Below, piece after piece: positions 55,269 to 63,640 of a DNA stretch of 64,000 nt. The translations under genes and the position numbers were made by a program. Location of the stretch: contig NZ_JAUMTZ010000005.1 in the NCBI RefSeq assembly GCF_030530945.1, forward strand, positions 33,674-97,673, written 5' to 3'. Numbering within the stretch: the stretch's first letter is position 1; every line of letters starts with the position of its first letter. Under the pieces are notes generated by a model. That model ran no database searches, was not told where the DNA came from, and saw only the letters and a list, made by a program, of their open reading frames with translations. The stretch comes from Kocuria sp. (lineage in GTDB: Bacteria; Actinomycetota; Actinomycetes; Actinomycetales; Micrococcaceae).

Positions 55269-56345
55269 TCACATGAAGCGGTCCAGCAGGCTGGTCTCCG
55301 CCATGCGCGAGAGGGACTCCCGGACCGTGCGCGCGCGCTGCTCGCCGATGCCGTCCACGGACATGAGGTCCTCCAGGTTCGCGGCCATGAGGGACTGCAG
55401 GCCGTCGAACTGGGAGACGAGCCGCTTGGCCACCGCTCCGGGCATGGACTTGATGCCCTCCAGCAGCCGGTAGCCGTGGGGGTGCAGGTCCGTCTCCAGG
55501 GTGGCCTGCGCTCCGGTGAGACCGGCGGCCACCGCCACCCGCTGCAGGTCCACGAGCTCGGCGGGGGAGAGCTCCGCGAGCTGGTCCAGTGACCCCTCGA
55601 CCACCTCCGGTGCGGTGGCCTCCGGGAGGTAGTCGCGCAGCACCACATCCGGTCCGGGTCCCGTGCCCGCGGTGAGCTCCTCCAGCTGCAGGGAGATCAG
55701 CCGGCCGTCCGAGCCGAGCTCCAGGACGTACCAGGCGATCTCCTCGGAGATCCGGCGGACCATCTCCATGCGCTGCAGGGTCAGGGCCACGTCCCGGACG
55801 GTGACGGCCGCCTCGATCTCCAGCGCGGAGAGGCTTCCCAGCACCTGCTCCAGCCGGTTGCTGTAGTGCTCCAGGGTCTGCAGGGCCTGGTTGGCGCGGG
55901 CCATGATGGCCTGCGAGCCCTCGATCGCGTAGCGGTACTCGTCCTTGTAGATGGTGATCACGCTCATGGACGCGCTCACCGAGATCACGGGCACGCCCGT
56001 CTGCTTGGCCGTGCGCTCCGCGGAACGGTGCCGCGTGCCGGACTCCTGCGTGGGGATGCTCGCGTCCGGCATGAGCTGGACCCCGGCCTTGAGGATGCGC
56101 GTGGCGTCCTTGTCGCACACGATCGCCCCGTCCATCTTGGCGAGCTCCCGCAGCTTGGTGGGGGTGAAGTCCGTGTGGATGTCGAACCCGCCGGAGCACA
56201 GCGACTCCACGGAGCGGTCGACGCCGAGGACGATCAGCGCGCCGGTGCGGCCCCGCAGGATCCGCTCCAGACCGGTGCGCAGCTCTGTGCCGGGGGAGAC
56301 CCTGGCGAGGGTCTTGCGCAACGCTGCTTCACGAGAGTTCACCAC
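55269..56345 (-). CDS. disA: DNA integrity scanning diadenylate cyclase DisA
   Basis: Makes c-di-AMP from two ATP and scans DNA for branched intermediates. The DAC domain holds DGA (72-74) in AKMDGAIVCD and RHR (105-107) in ESGTRHRSAE. A helical spine and C-terminal helix-hairpin-helix (VDGIGEQRARTV) follow. The length is 358. GTG 56345 lies 6 nt after TAGAAT, suggesting a leaderless message. It follows radA on the same strand, as in Bacillus and actinobacteria, where the two are functionally linked. Confidence 0.96.
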   Translation of the reverse strand: MVNSREAALRKTLARVSPGTELRTGLERILRGRTGALIVLGVDRSVESLCSGGFDIHTDFTPTKLRELAKMDGAIVCDKDATRILKAGVQLMPDASIPTQESGTRHRSAERTAKQTGVPVISVSASMSVITIYKDEYRYAIEGSQAIMARANQALQTLEHYSNRLEQVLGSLSALEIEAAVTVRDVALTLQRMEMVRRISEEIAWYVLELGSDGRLISLQLEELTAGTGPGPDVVLRDYLPEATAPEVVEGSLDQLAELSPAELVDLQRVAVAAGLTGAQATLETDLHPHGYRLLEGIKSMPGAVAKRLVSQFDGLQSLMAANLEDLMSVDGIGEQRARTVRESLSRMAETSLLDRFM

Positions 56346-56351
56346 GCCTTC

Positions 56352-56357
56352 ATTCTA
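56352..56357 (-). promoter_or_regulatory. Leaderless -10 element of disA
   Basis: TAGAAT on the minus strand ends 6 nt before GTG 56345. The gap to radA also holds a GCCCCC-GGGGGC hairpin (56382-56398), possibly a radA terminator. Confidence 0.5.
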
Positions 56358-56524
56358 CGGTCGGGCAGCCGCACCCGGACCGCCCCCAGCAAGGGGGCGC
56401 CCGGCGCTGACCAGGGGCGACGTGGGCGCAGGGGCTCCGTGTCCCCCTGCCCCGTGCCCCCCGTGTACCCCTCTCGTGTACCGCCCCGTGCACCGGTCTC
56501 GCGCGGGGCAGCGGGCGCGGCGCC

Positions 56525-57916
56525 TCAGCCCTGGCGCGGGGGAAAGAGCAGCTCCATGGCCTGGTTCACGGTGGTGACCTCCCGGACCGAGAATCCCGGG
56601 GGGATCTTCCCCGGGCCGCTGGGGGAGGCTGGGACCACGGCGTGGGTGAAGCCCAGTCGCGCCACCTCCTGGATCCGGCGGTTGATCTCCGGCACGGGGC
56701 GCACCTCCCCGGCGAGACCGATCTCCCCGAAGCACACGAGACGCTGGGGCAGGGGTCGGTCCTGGGCCGCGGAGGCCAGAGCCATGCACACCGCGAGGTC
56801 CGTGGCGGGCTCGGTGAGCCGCACGCCCCCAACCGTGGAGACGTAGCAGTCCATGGCGGCCAGGGCCACACCGGCCCTGCGCTGCAGGACGGCCAGCAGC
56901 ATGGCCACGCGGGAGCTGTCCAGGCCGGAGGTGGCTCGCCGGGGCTGGGAGGTGCTGGAGCGGTCCAGCAGCGCCTGGACCTCGGCGAGCAGAGGTCTGC
57001 GGCCCTCCACGGTGACGCTCAGGCACGTGCCCGCCACGGGGACGGGGGTGCGGGAGACGAAGAGCCCGGAGGGGTCCGAGACGGAGCGGATGCCGTTCTC
57101 CTCCAGGTCGAAGCAGCCCACCTCGTCCGTGGGGCCGAAGCGGTTCTTCACCGCCCGGAGCAGACGGATGCGGGAGTGCTTGTCGCCCTCGAACTGGCAC
57201 ACCACGTCCACCAGGTGCTCCAGCAGCCGCGGCCCCGCGATGGAGCCCTCCTTGGTCACGTGGCCCACCAGCAGCGTGGTCATGTTCCGGGTCTTGGCCG
57301 CGTGGATGAGGCTCGCGGTGACCTCCCGCACCTGGCTCACCCCACCCGCGGAGCCCTCGATCTCCGGACTCGCGAGCGTCTGCACGGAGTCCACGATCAG
57401 CAGCTCCGGGGACAGGGACTCCACCTGTGCCAGGGCCGCGGAGAGGTCCGACTCCGCCGCCAGGTAGAGGGAGTCGGACAGCGCCCCGATCCGCTCGGCG
57501 CGCAGCTTCACCTGCGCCGCAGACTCCTCGCCGCTCACGTACAGCACCGTGCGCGGGGACTCCCCGCCGGCCACCTTGGCGGCGGCGTCCAGCAGCAGGG
57601 TGGACTTGCCCACCCCCGGCTCGCCGGCCAGCAGGATCACCGCACCGGGCACCAGCCCGCCGCCCAGCACCCGGTCCAGCTCCTGGACCCGCGTGGGCGT
57701 GAACTGCGCCAGGGAGGAGTCGACGGCGCCGATGGGCTGCGCGGGCGAGGTCACCGTGGCGGCGGCCCGGGTCCGCCCGAGCTCACGCTCCGACCCTGTC
57801 TCCTGCACGGTGCCCCACGCCTGGCACTCACCGCAGCGCCCCACCCACTTGGCGGTGGTCCACCCGCACTCGGAGCAGCGGTAGGTGGTGGACTGCTTGC
57901 GGGTCTTCGTGGCCAT
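56525..57916 (-). CDS. radA: DNA repair protein RadA (Sms)
   Basis: A RecA-like helicase acting in branch migration during recombination. The N-terminal zinc finger uses Cys14, Cys17, Cys28 and Cys31. Walker A GEPGVGKS spans 98-105, KNRFG spans 257-261, and a Lon-protease-like C-terminal domain follows. The length is 463 from ATG 57916. That ATG lies 7 nt after TAGCGT, so a leaderless start is preferred to GTG 57925. The upstream motif resembles the DNA-damage promoter of mycobacteria. disA lies downstream. Confidence 0.96.
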   Translation of the reverse strand: MATKTRKQSTTYRCSECGWTTAKWVGRCGECQAWGTVQETGSERELGRTRAAATVTSPAQPIGAVDSSLAQFTPTRVQELDRVLGGGLVPGAVILLAGEPGVGKSTLLLDAAAKVAGGESPRTVLYVSGEESAAQVKLRAERIGALSDSLYLAAESDLSAALAQVESLSPELLIVDSVQTLASPEIEGSAGGVSQVREVTASLIHAAKTRNMTTLLVGHVTKEGSIAGPRLLEHLVDVVCQFEGDKHSRIRLLRAVKNRFGPTDEVGCFDLEENGIRSVSDPSGLFVSRTPVPVAGTCLSVTVEGRRPLLAEVQALLDRSSTSQPRRATSGLDSSRVAMLLAVLQRRAGVALAAMDCYVSTVGGVRLTEPATDLAVCMALASAAQDRPLPQRLVCFGEIGLAGEVRPVPEINRRIQEVARLGFTHAVVPASPSGPGKIPPGFSVREVTTVNQAMELLFPPRQG

Positions 57917-57923
57917 GGTGCCC

Positions 57924-57955
57924 ACGCTAGGAGCCCGTTCCGACGCGCATAAGCC
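57924..57955 (-). promoter_or_regulatory. radA promoter, RecA-NDp/PafBC-like
   Basis: On the minus strand TTATGC, 17 nt, TAGCGT and 7 nt precede ATG 57916. Within it GTCGG is placed as in the PafBC-type consensus TGTCRGTG-N8-TANNNT. The 16-nt word 57940-57955 recurs at 32138-32153. Confidence 0.5.
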
Positions 57956-57979
57956 GCCCCGGCGGCGTCGTCCGCGGGC

Positions 57980-59137
57980 TCAGCCGTGACCGAGCGGGGG
58001 CAGGTGCGCGGTGGCGGTCTCGTGGGCCACACCCGTGGCCTCCAGCAGGTCCACCACCATGGGCCGTAGCAGCAGGACCAGCGCCTCGCCCTCCATGGTG
58101 CGGATGCCCATGGCGGCCGGTTCCAGGCGCCGTGCCACCGAGATCAGCTCGTTGCGGGTCTGGCGCAGGTAGCTCTCCCGGCTCTGCGGGTGGCCCTCGT
58201 TGAGGGCGTGGCCCAGGCTCAGGACGGCGTCGGAGAGGTCCGAGAGAGCCTCGGAGAGGGAGGTCACGGCCTCGTCCGCCAGGGTGACCCGGTTGAGTAC
58301 GGACGCCAGCCGGCGGGCGAAGACCCGCGAGTTGCGCACCGCGAGGTCCAGGTAGCGGATGCTCTCGGAGAGCTCGTCGATCTCGCGCCGGTGCCGCCTG
58401 TGGATGGGGGAGGCGTGGACGATCTCCCATGAGCCCTGCAGCCCCGTGCGCACCGAGTCCACGAGCGGCTGGGTCTGGCGGCCCCGCACCAGGGCGTGCC
58501 AGGCCAGACGGGAGTCGGTGTCCGCAACGGCGTGGGAGCAGTCCGTGAGCATCTGGGTGAACTCGGTGATGAGCACCCCCAGGTCCTGCCGCGGCTCCCG
58601 GCGGGGGTCCTGGGGCAGCACGTAGGCCAGCAGCAGCGCGCACAGGCACCCCACCACGGCGTCCAGCGACCGGCCGAAGACCCCGTCCTGCGAGGGGGGC
58701 AGCAGCACCACCAGCACGGACTGCAGGCCCATCTGGGTGGTGAAGATGCCGCCGTTGTCCAGGAACCTGGCCAGCAGCAGGGAGGCCAGCAGCACGACCC
58801 CCGCCTGCCACTCGCCCGGGCCCAGGAGGTGGATCAGGGTGTCTCCCATGATGATGCCGAGGGTGCAGCCGAGCGAGACCTCCAGGACCCGCCGGTACCG
58901 CAGCCCGCCCTTCGCGTAGCCCAGGGAGACCAAGGCGGCGGTGGCCGCGAAGATCGGCCCGTGGTGACCCAGCAGCCGTTCTGCGATGACGTAGGCCACC
59001 ACGGCGGCCACGGTCATCTGCACCGCCTGGAAGAAGCCCGCGCTCATCCGGGTCCAGCCCGTGCGCGCCCGGCGTGCCACGAGCCCGCGGACGCGGCGCA
59101 GCCGGGAGCGGGGCTGATCTGCTTCCGTGGGCGCCAT
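57980..59137 (-). CDS. FUSC-family membrane protein (aromatic-acid exporter type)
   Basis: A 385-residue membrane protein. The N-terminal half has about five to six helices, including FQAVQMTVAAVVAYVIAERL and GPIFAATAALVSLG, the FUSC-type start. The C-terminal half is a cytoplasmic helical domain with long charged helices (EIDELSESIRYLDLAVRNSRVFARRL, named by its start near residue 254). Relatives export aromatic acids, but the substrate here is unknown. ATG 59137 lies 6 nt after TAGGAT and looks leaderless. It precedes radA on the same strand. Confidence 0.78.
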   Translation of the reverse strand: MAPTEADQPRSRLRRVRGLVARRARTGWTRMSAGFFQAVQMTVAAVVAYVIAERLLGHHGPIFAATAALVSLGYAKGGLRYRRVLEVSLGCTLGIIMGDTLIHLLGPGEWQAGVVLLASLLLARFLDNGGIFTTQMGLQSVLVVLLPPSQDGVFGRSLDAVVGCLCALLLAYVLPQDPRREPRQDLGVLITEFTQMLTDCSHAVADTDSRLAWHALVRGRQTQPLVDSVRTGLQGSWEIVHASPIHRRHRREIDELSESIRYLDLAVRNSRVFARRLASVLNRVTLADEAVTSLSEALSDLSDAVLSLGHALNEGHPQSRESYLRQTRNELISVARRLEPAAMGIRTMEGEALVLLLRPMVVDLLEATGVAHETATAHLPPLGHG

Positions 59138-59143
59138 GAGGCC

Positions 59144-59149
59144 ATCCTA
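59144..59149 (-). promoter_or_regulatory. Leaderless -10 element of the FUSC gene
   Basis: TAGGAT on the minus strand ends 6 nt before ATG 59137. Confidence 0.5.
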
Positions 59150-59238
59150 GGCGGGGCGGGGGGACGGGTTCGCACGGGCGCGAGCCGCCTCCGCGGTGCT
59201 CCCCGTGCACCCGGTGCGCGGGGCGCGACACCGAGGTT

Positions 59239-59292
59239 GTTCATCGGCCGTTCACCTTCCCGGGCGACTCTGGAAACGTCCGGTGGTTAGCG
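59239..59292 (+). promoter_or_regulatory. PHO box and -10 of the pst operon
   Basis: GTTCATC (59239-59245) and GTTCACC (59250-59256) are direct repeats with an 11-bp period, matching the actinobacterial PhoP PHO box. TAGCGT (59287-59292) is a plausible -10. Induction at low phosphate is inferred. Confidence 0.8.
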
Positions 59293-59393
59293 TCGGCGCC
59301 GGGCGCGCTGCGAGTGCAGCGACCACGGACGCCGTGTCGCGGCGTCTCCGCTACACGCCGGAATCGCCGGTCCATGCTCTCGAAGGAGAAACA

Positions 59394-60503
59394 GTGAAGG
59401 TTTCGCACGTCGGCCGCTCGGCCGCAGTCCTCGTCATCGGTGCCCTCGCTCTGACCGCTTGCGGTTCCGACAACGCCACCGGCAACGGCGGCGGAAGCGG
59501 TGGCGGTGAGAGCAGCGGGGTCTCCGGCACGCTCACCGGCATCGGCGCCTCGTCGCAGCAGGCCGCGATGACCGCTTGGCAGAACGGCTTCCAGTCCTCC
59601 AACAGCGGGGCCACCATCCAGTACTCCCCGGACGGATCCGGTGCGGGCCGCAAGGCGTTCCTGGCCGGCGGCGCGAACTTCGCGGGCTCGGACGCGTACC
59701 TCGCCGACAAGGAGCTCCCGGACGCCAAGAAGCAGTGCGGTGACGGCGGCGCCATGGACCTGCCCGTGTACGTCTCCCCGATCTCCGTGGCGTTCAACCT
59801 GCCCGGCATCGACTCCCTGAACCTGGACGCGCCCACCATCGCCAAGATCTTCAAGGGTGAGATCAAGAAGTGGGATGCGGACGAGATCAAGAAGCAGAAC
59901 CCGGACGCCGATCTCCCCAGCACCGCCATCACCGTGGTGCACCGCAGCGACGACTCCGGCACCACCGAGAACTTCACCGACTACCTGAGCAAGGCGGCGC
60001 CGAAGGACTGGACCGACGAGGCGGACCAGGCCTGGCCCTCCAAGTACGCCGGTGAGAACAACAAGGGCACCTCCGGCGTGGTCTCCACCACCTCCGGCAC
60101 CGAGGGCGCGGTGACCTACGCGGACTCCTCCGCCGTGGGTGACCTGGGCACCGCCGCCATCAAGGTGGGGGACGAGTACGTCAAGCACTCCCCGGAAGCC
60201 GCCGCCAAGGCTGTGGAGGTCTCCTCGCAGGTCAAGGGCCGCAGCGAGCACGACCTCGCGATCGATATCGCCCGCGACACCAAGGAGGCCGGCGCCTACC
60301 CGCTGGTGCTGATCTCCTACCACATCGTGTGCTCCCAGTACGACAAGAAGGAGACCGCGGACCTCGTCAAGGCCTTCGAGTCCTACGTGATCTCCGAGGA
60401 CGGGCAGAAGACCGCCGCGGACTCCGCCGGCTCCGCCCCGCTCTCCCAGTCCCTGCGGGACAAGGCCAAGGCCGCGGTGGACACCATCTCCGCCAAGGGC
60501 TGA
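59394..60503 (+). CDS. pstS: Phosphate ABC transporter substrate-binding lipoprotein
   Basis: Captures phosphate outside the membrane for PstCAB. A signal peptide ends in the lipobox LTAC with Cys23 as the lipidation site, then a Gly/Ser-rich linker. GIGASSQQAAMTAW, SPDGSGAGRKAF and HRSDDSGTTENF are the phosphate-binding loops. The length is 369. AAGGAG lies five bases before GTG 59394. It is the first gene of pstSCAB, under a PHO box. A strong hairpin after it probably lets pstS be expressed more than the rest. Confidence 0.96.
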   Translation: MKVSHVGRSAAVLVIGALALTACGSDNATGNGGGSGGGESSGVSGTLTGIGASSQQAAMTAWQNGFQSSNSGATIQYSPDGSGAGRKAFLAGGANFAGSDAYLADKELPDAKKQCGDGGAMDLPVYVSPISVAFNLPGIDSLNLDAPTIAKIFKGEIKKWDADEIKKQNPDADLPSTAITVVHRSDDSGTTENFTDYLSKAAPKDWTDEADQAWPSKYAGENNKGTSGVVSTTSGTEGAVTYADSSAVGDLGTAAIKVGDEYVKHSPEAAAKAVEVSSQVKGRSEHDLAIDIARDTKEAGAYPLVLISYHIVCSQYDKKETADLVKAFESYVISEDGQKTAADSAGSAPLSQSLRDKAKAAVDTISAKG

Positions 60504-60523
60504 CCCGGTTCCCCACCGGTGAC

Positions 60524-60558
60524 GGCGGCGTCGGCGCATCCACTGCGTCGACGCCGCC
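60524..60558 (+). terminator. Attenuating hairpin between pstS and pstC
   Basis: GGCGGCGTCGGCGCA (60524-60538) pairs with 60544-60558 with one G-T wobble over a 5-nt loop. No T tract follows, so it may act as a partial terminator or RNA stabiliser. Confidence 0.7.
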
Positions 60559-60624
60559 ACCACGCCGACGTCCGATCCGTCCCGCCGCGTTCAGGGCTGG
60601 ACGGCGGCCCGCCCGGCACCCACC

Positions 60625-60639
60625 CCACCTGATCGAAGG
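60625..60639 (+). repeat. Repeated pst leader word, copy 1
   Basis: CCACCTGATCGAAGG precedes pstC and recurs exactly at 62727-62741 before pstB. It includes the ribosome-binding sequence GAAGG of both genes. Confidence 0.7.
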
Positions 60640-60648
60640 GACTGCTCC

Positions 60649-61596
60649 ATGTCCACCACCGTCAGCACCCGCAAACGGGCCACCGCGTCCACGGCGGCCG
60701 GTCGTGCGGGTGACTCCATCTTCTCGGGCCTCAGCCTGGCCGCGGGCATCCTGATCTTCGCGGTCCTCGCGGCCGTGGCGATCTTCCTGCTGCTCCAGGC
60801 CCTGCCCACCTTCACCGCGGCGCCCGCGGACATCACCGGGGGCAAGGGGTTCTTCACCTACATCTGGCCGCTCGTGGTGGGCACGCTCATCGCCTCGGTC
60901 ATCGCCCTGCTGATCGCCACGCCCGTGGGGATCCTGGTGGCCCTCTACATCTCCCACTACGCCCCGGCTAGGGTCTCGAAGCCCGTGGGGTACGTGATCG
61001 ACCTGCTCGCCGCGATCCCCTCCGTGATCTACGGCGCATGGGGCGCCACGGTGCTGGCCCCGGCGCTCGTGCCGCTGTTCACCTGGCTGAGCGAGCACCT
61101 GGGATTCATCCCGATCTTCTCCGGCCCGGCCTCCCAGACCGGCAAGACCCTGCTCACCGCCGGCGTGGTGCTCGCCATCATGATCCTGCCGATCATCACC
61201 TCCATGTCCCGCGAGATCTTCACCCAGACCCCCAAGCTACACGAGGAGGCCGCGCTGGCACTGGGGGCCACGCGCTGGGAGATGGTCCGGATGTCCGTGC
61301 TGCCGTTCGCACGGCCGGGCATCATCTCCTCGATCATGCTCGCCCTGGGGCGCGCGCTCGGTGAGACCATGGCCGTGGCCCTGGTGCTCTCCTCGGGGCC
61401 GATGATCGCCTCCCTCATCAAGTCCGGGAACCAGACCATCGCCGCGGAGATCGCCCTGAACTTCCCGGAGGCCTACGGTCTGCGGCTCTCCGAGCTGATC
61501 GCCGCCGGTCTCGTGCTGTTCCTCATCACCCTGGTGGTCAACATGATCGCGCGCGCCATCATCGCCCGCTACAAGGAATTCTCGGGGGCCAACTGA
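60649..61596 (+). CDS. pstC: Phosphate ABC transporter permease PstC
   Basis: One of the two membrane channel subunits. The 315 residues have six helices, with the ABC permease coupling segment EEAALALGATRWEMVRM and the PstC-type GRALGETMAVALVLSS. The N-terminal part has SGLSLAAGILIFAVLAAVAIF. ATG 60649 is preceded by GAAGGGA. The stop shares its last base with the pstA start (TGATG). Confidence 0.95.
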   Translation: MSTTVSTRKRATASTAAGRAGDSIFSGLSLAAGILIFAVLAAVAIFLLLQALPTFTAAPADITGGKGFFTYIWPLVVGTLIASVIALLIATPVGILVALYISHYAPARVSKPVGYVIDLLAAIPSVIYGAWGATVLAPALVPLFTWLSEHLGFIPIFSGPASQTGKTLLTAGVVLAIMILPIITSMSREIFTQTPKLHEEAALALGATRWEMVRMSVLPFARPGIISSIMLALGRALGETMAVALVLSSGPMIASLIKSGNQTIAAEIALNFPEAYGLRLSELIAAGLVLFLITLVVNMIARAIIARYKEFSGAN

Positions 61597-62714
61597 TGTC
61601 CACGTCCACGAACACTCCCGGGGTCTCCCCGGTCCGACAGTCCAAGCTCACCCGTGGGCAGCGGCCCAAGTGGCTGATCCCCGTGATCGGGGTCGTCGCG
61701 ATCGTGGCTGGTGCCGCGCTCTCGGCGCTGCTCGGCTTCAGCATCGCCCTGTGGGCCCTGTTCGCAGCCGTCATCTTCCTGGTGGTGGGCCCGCTCGCGG
61801 TCACACTCGTCGAGGGCAGGCGTGCCGGGGCCGACTCGCTCATGACCTTCCTGGTCTACGCCGCCTTCGTGCTCGCCGTGATCCCGCTGGTCTCGGTGCT
61901 GTGGACCGTGCTCGCGAAGGGCATCCCCGGGATGACCTCCAGCATGCTGCTCACCTCCATGAACGGGGTCACCGGTTTCCAGGACAACAAGGCCCACGGC
62001 TCCTCGGAGGTCATGGGCGGCGCGTACCACGCGATCGTGGGTACCGTCTCCATCACGTTCTGGGCCACCATCATGTCCGTCCCCATCGGACTGCTCACCG
62101 CCATCTACCTGGTGGAGTACTCCCGCGGGGGCTGGCTGGGCAAGGTCATCACGTTCTTCGTGGACGTGATGACCGGCATCCCCTCCATCGTGGCGGGCCT
62201 GTTCGCCGCGGCGCTGTTCGGGATGATCCTGGGCCCGTCCACCCGCACCGGCTTCGTGGCCGCCGTGGCCCTGACCGTCCTGATGATCCCCACGGTGGTC
62301 AAGAACACGGAGGAGATGCTGCGGATCGTTCCCAACGAGCTGCGGGAGGCCTCCTACGCGCTGGGCGTGCGCAAGTGGCGGACCATCCTGAAGGTGGTGA
62401 TCCCCACGGCCATCTCCGGCATCGCGTCCGGCGTGACCCTGGCGATCGCGCGCGTGATCGGTGAGACCGCGCCCCTGCTCGTCACCGCGGGCTTTGCCAC
62501 GGCCATCAACTGGAACTCGTTCTCCGGGTGGATGACCACCCTGCCCACGTTCATCTACTACCAGATCATGAACCCCACGTCTCCCACGAACCCCGACCCC
62601 TCCCTGCAGCGGGCCTGGGCGGCGGCGCTGGTGCTCATCATCATCGTGATGCTGCTCAACCTCGTGGCGCGCCTGATCGCCAGGGCGTTCGCGCCCAAGA
62701 CCGCCGGCCGCTGA
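61596..62714 (+). CDS. pstA: Phosphate ABC transporter permease PstA
   Basis: The second channel subunit, 372 residues. It has two extra N-terminal helices compared with the ~300-residue E. coli protein, a common actinobacterial form. REASYALGVRKWRTILKVVIP is the coupling segment, and ARVIGETAPLLVTAGF is the PstA signature. It is translationally coupled to pstC by the TGATG overlap, and pstB follows after 37 bp. Confidence 0.95.
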   Translation: MSTSTNTPGVSPVRQSKLTRGQRPKWLIPVIGVVAIVAGAALSALLGFSIALWALFAAVIFLVVGPLAVTLVEGRRAGADSLMTFLVYAAFVLAVIPLVSVLWTVLAKGIPGMTSSMLLTSMNGVTGFQDNKAHGSSEVMGGAYHAIVGTVSITFWATIMSVPIGLLTAIYLVEYSRGGWLGKVITFFVDVMTGIPSIVAGLFAAALFGMILGPSTRTGFVAAVALTVLMIPTVVKNTEEMLRIVPNELREASYALGVRKWRTILKVVIPTAISGIASGVTLAIARVIGETAPLLVTAGFATAINWNSFSGWMTTLPTFIYYQIMNPTSPTNPDPSLQRAWAAALVLIIIVMLLNLVARLIARAFAPKTAGR

Positions 62715-62726
62715 GCGCCCACCGAC

Positions 62727-62741
62727 CCACCTGATCGAAGG
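62727..62741 (+). repeat. Repeated pst leader word, copy 2
   Basis: This is an exact second copy of CCACCTGATCGAAGG, immediately upstream of pstB. Confidence 0.7.
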
Positions 62742-62751
62742 AATGACAACC

Positions 62752-63531
62752 ATGTCGAAACGCATCGACGTCGAACACCTCAACGTCTACTACGGTGATT
62801 TCCTGGCGGTCCAGGACGTCAGCATGAACATCGAGCCGCGGTCCGTGACCGCCTTCATCGGCCCCTCCGGCTGCGGCAAGTCCACGTTCCTGCGCACGTT
62901 GAACCGCATGCACGAGGTGATCCCGGGCGCGTACGCGGAGGGCAAGGTCCTCCTGGACGGGGACGACCTCTACGGCAAGGGCGTGGACCCGGTGACGGTG
63001 CGCTCCATGGTGGGCATGGTGTTCCAGCGCCCCAACCCGTTCCCCACCATGTCCATCCGGGACAACGTCCTGGCCGGTGTGAAGCTGAACAACAAGCGGA
63101 TCTCCGGTAGCGAGGCCGATGACCTCGTGGAGAGCTCGCTGCGCGGTGCCAACCTGTGGAACGAGGTCAAGGACCGGCTCAACAAGCCCGGGTCGGGGCT
63201 CTCCGGCGGTCAGCAGCAGCGGCTGTGCATCGCCCGCGCCATCGCGGTCAAGCCGGACGTGATCCTCATGGACGAGCCGTGCTCGGCGCTGGACCCCATC
63301 TCCACCCTGGCCATCGAGGACCTGATCAACGAGATCAAGACCGACTACACGGTCGTGATCGTCACGCACAACATGCAGCAGGCGTCCCGCGTCTCGGACA
63401 AGACCGCCTTCTTCAACATCGAGGGCACCGGCAAGCCCGGGCGCCTGATCGAGTACTCGCCCACCTCGGAGATCTTCAACACTCCGCAGAAGAAGGAGAC
63501 CGAGGACTACGTCTCCGGCCGCTTCGGCTGA
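62752..63531 (+). CDS. pstB: Phosphate ABC transporter ATP-binding protein PstB
   Basis: The ATPase of the phosphate importer, 259 residues. Walker A GPSGCGKST spans 37-45. VFQRPNPFPTMSI holds the Q-loop, and LSGGQQQRLCIARAIA the signature. LMDEPCSALDPIST is Walker B plus D-loop, and VTHNMQQ the switch histidine. ATG 62752 lies 10 bases after GAAGGA; ATG 62743 is too close to it. It is the last gene of pst. phoU is not adjacent. Confidence 0.96.
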   Translation: MSKRIDVEHLNVYYGDFLAVQDVSMNIEPRSVTAFIGPSGCGKSTFLRTLNRMHEVIPGAYAEGKVLLDGDDLYGKGVDPVTVRSMVGMVFQRPNPFPTMSIRDNVLAGVKLNNKRISGSEADDLVESSLRGANLWNEVKDRLNKPGSGLSGGQQQRLCIARAIAVKPDVILMDEPCSALDPISTLAIEDLINEIKTDYTVVIVTHNMQQASRVSDKTAFFNIEGTGKPGRLIEYSPTSEIFNTPQKKETEDYVSGRFG

Positions 63532-63557
63532 TCCGCCACCCGGCTCTCCCACGGACC

Positions 63558-63594
63558 GAGGCCGGCGCCGCATCCACGATGCCGCGCCGGCCTC
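63558..63594. terminator. 16-bp terminator after pstB
   Basis: The arms 63558-63573 and 63579-63594 (GAGGCCGGCG at the base) pair with one mismatch over a 5-nt loop. It lies between the convergent pstB and PiT genes. Confidence 0.8.
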
Positions 63595-63640
63595 GCGCCG
63601 TCTCAGGGATCACGACGACGCCGCCGCCGCCGACCGGGTC

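Noticed and set aside
56440..56505. Degenerate CCGTGYMCCCC repeats after radA
   Set aside because: Copies vary in length and sequence, and the stretch is short and C-rich. It is likely low-complexity DNA.
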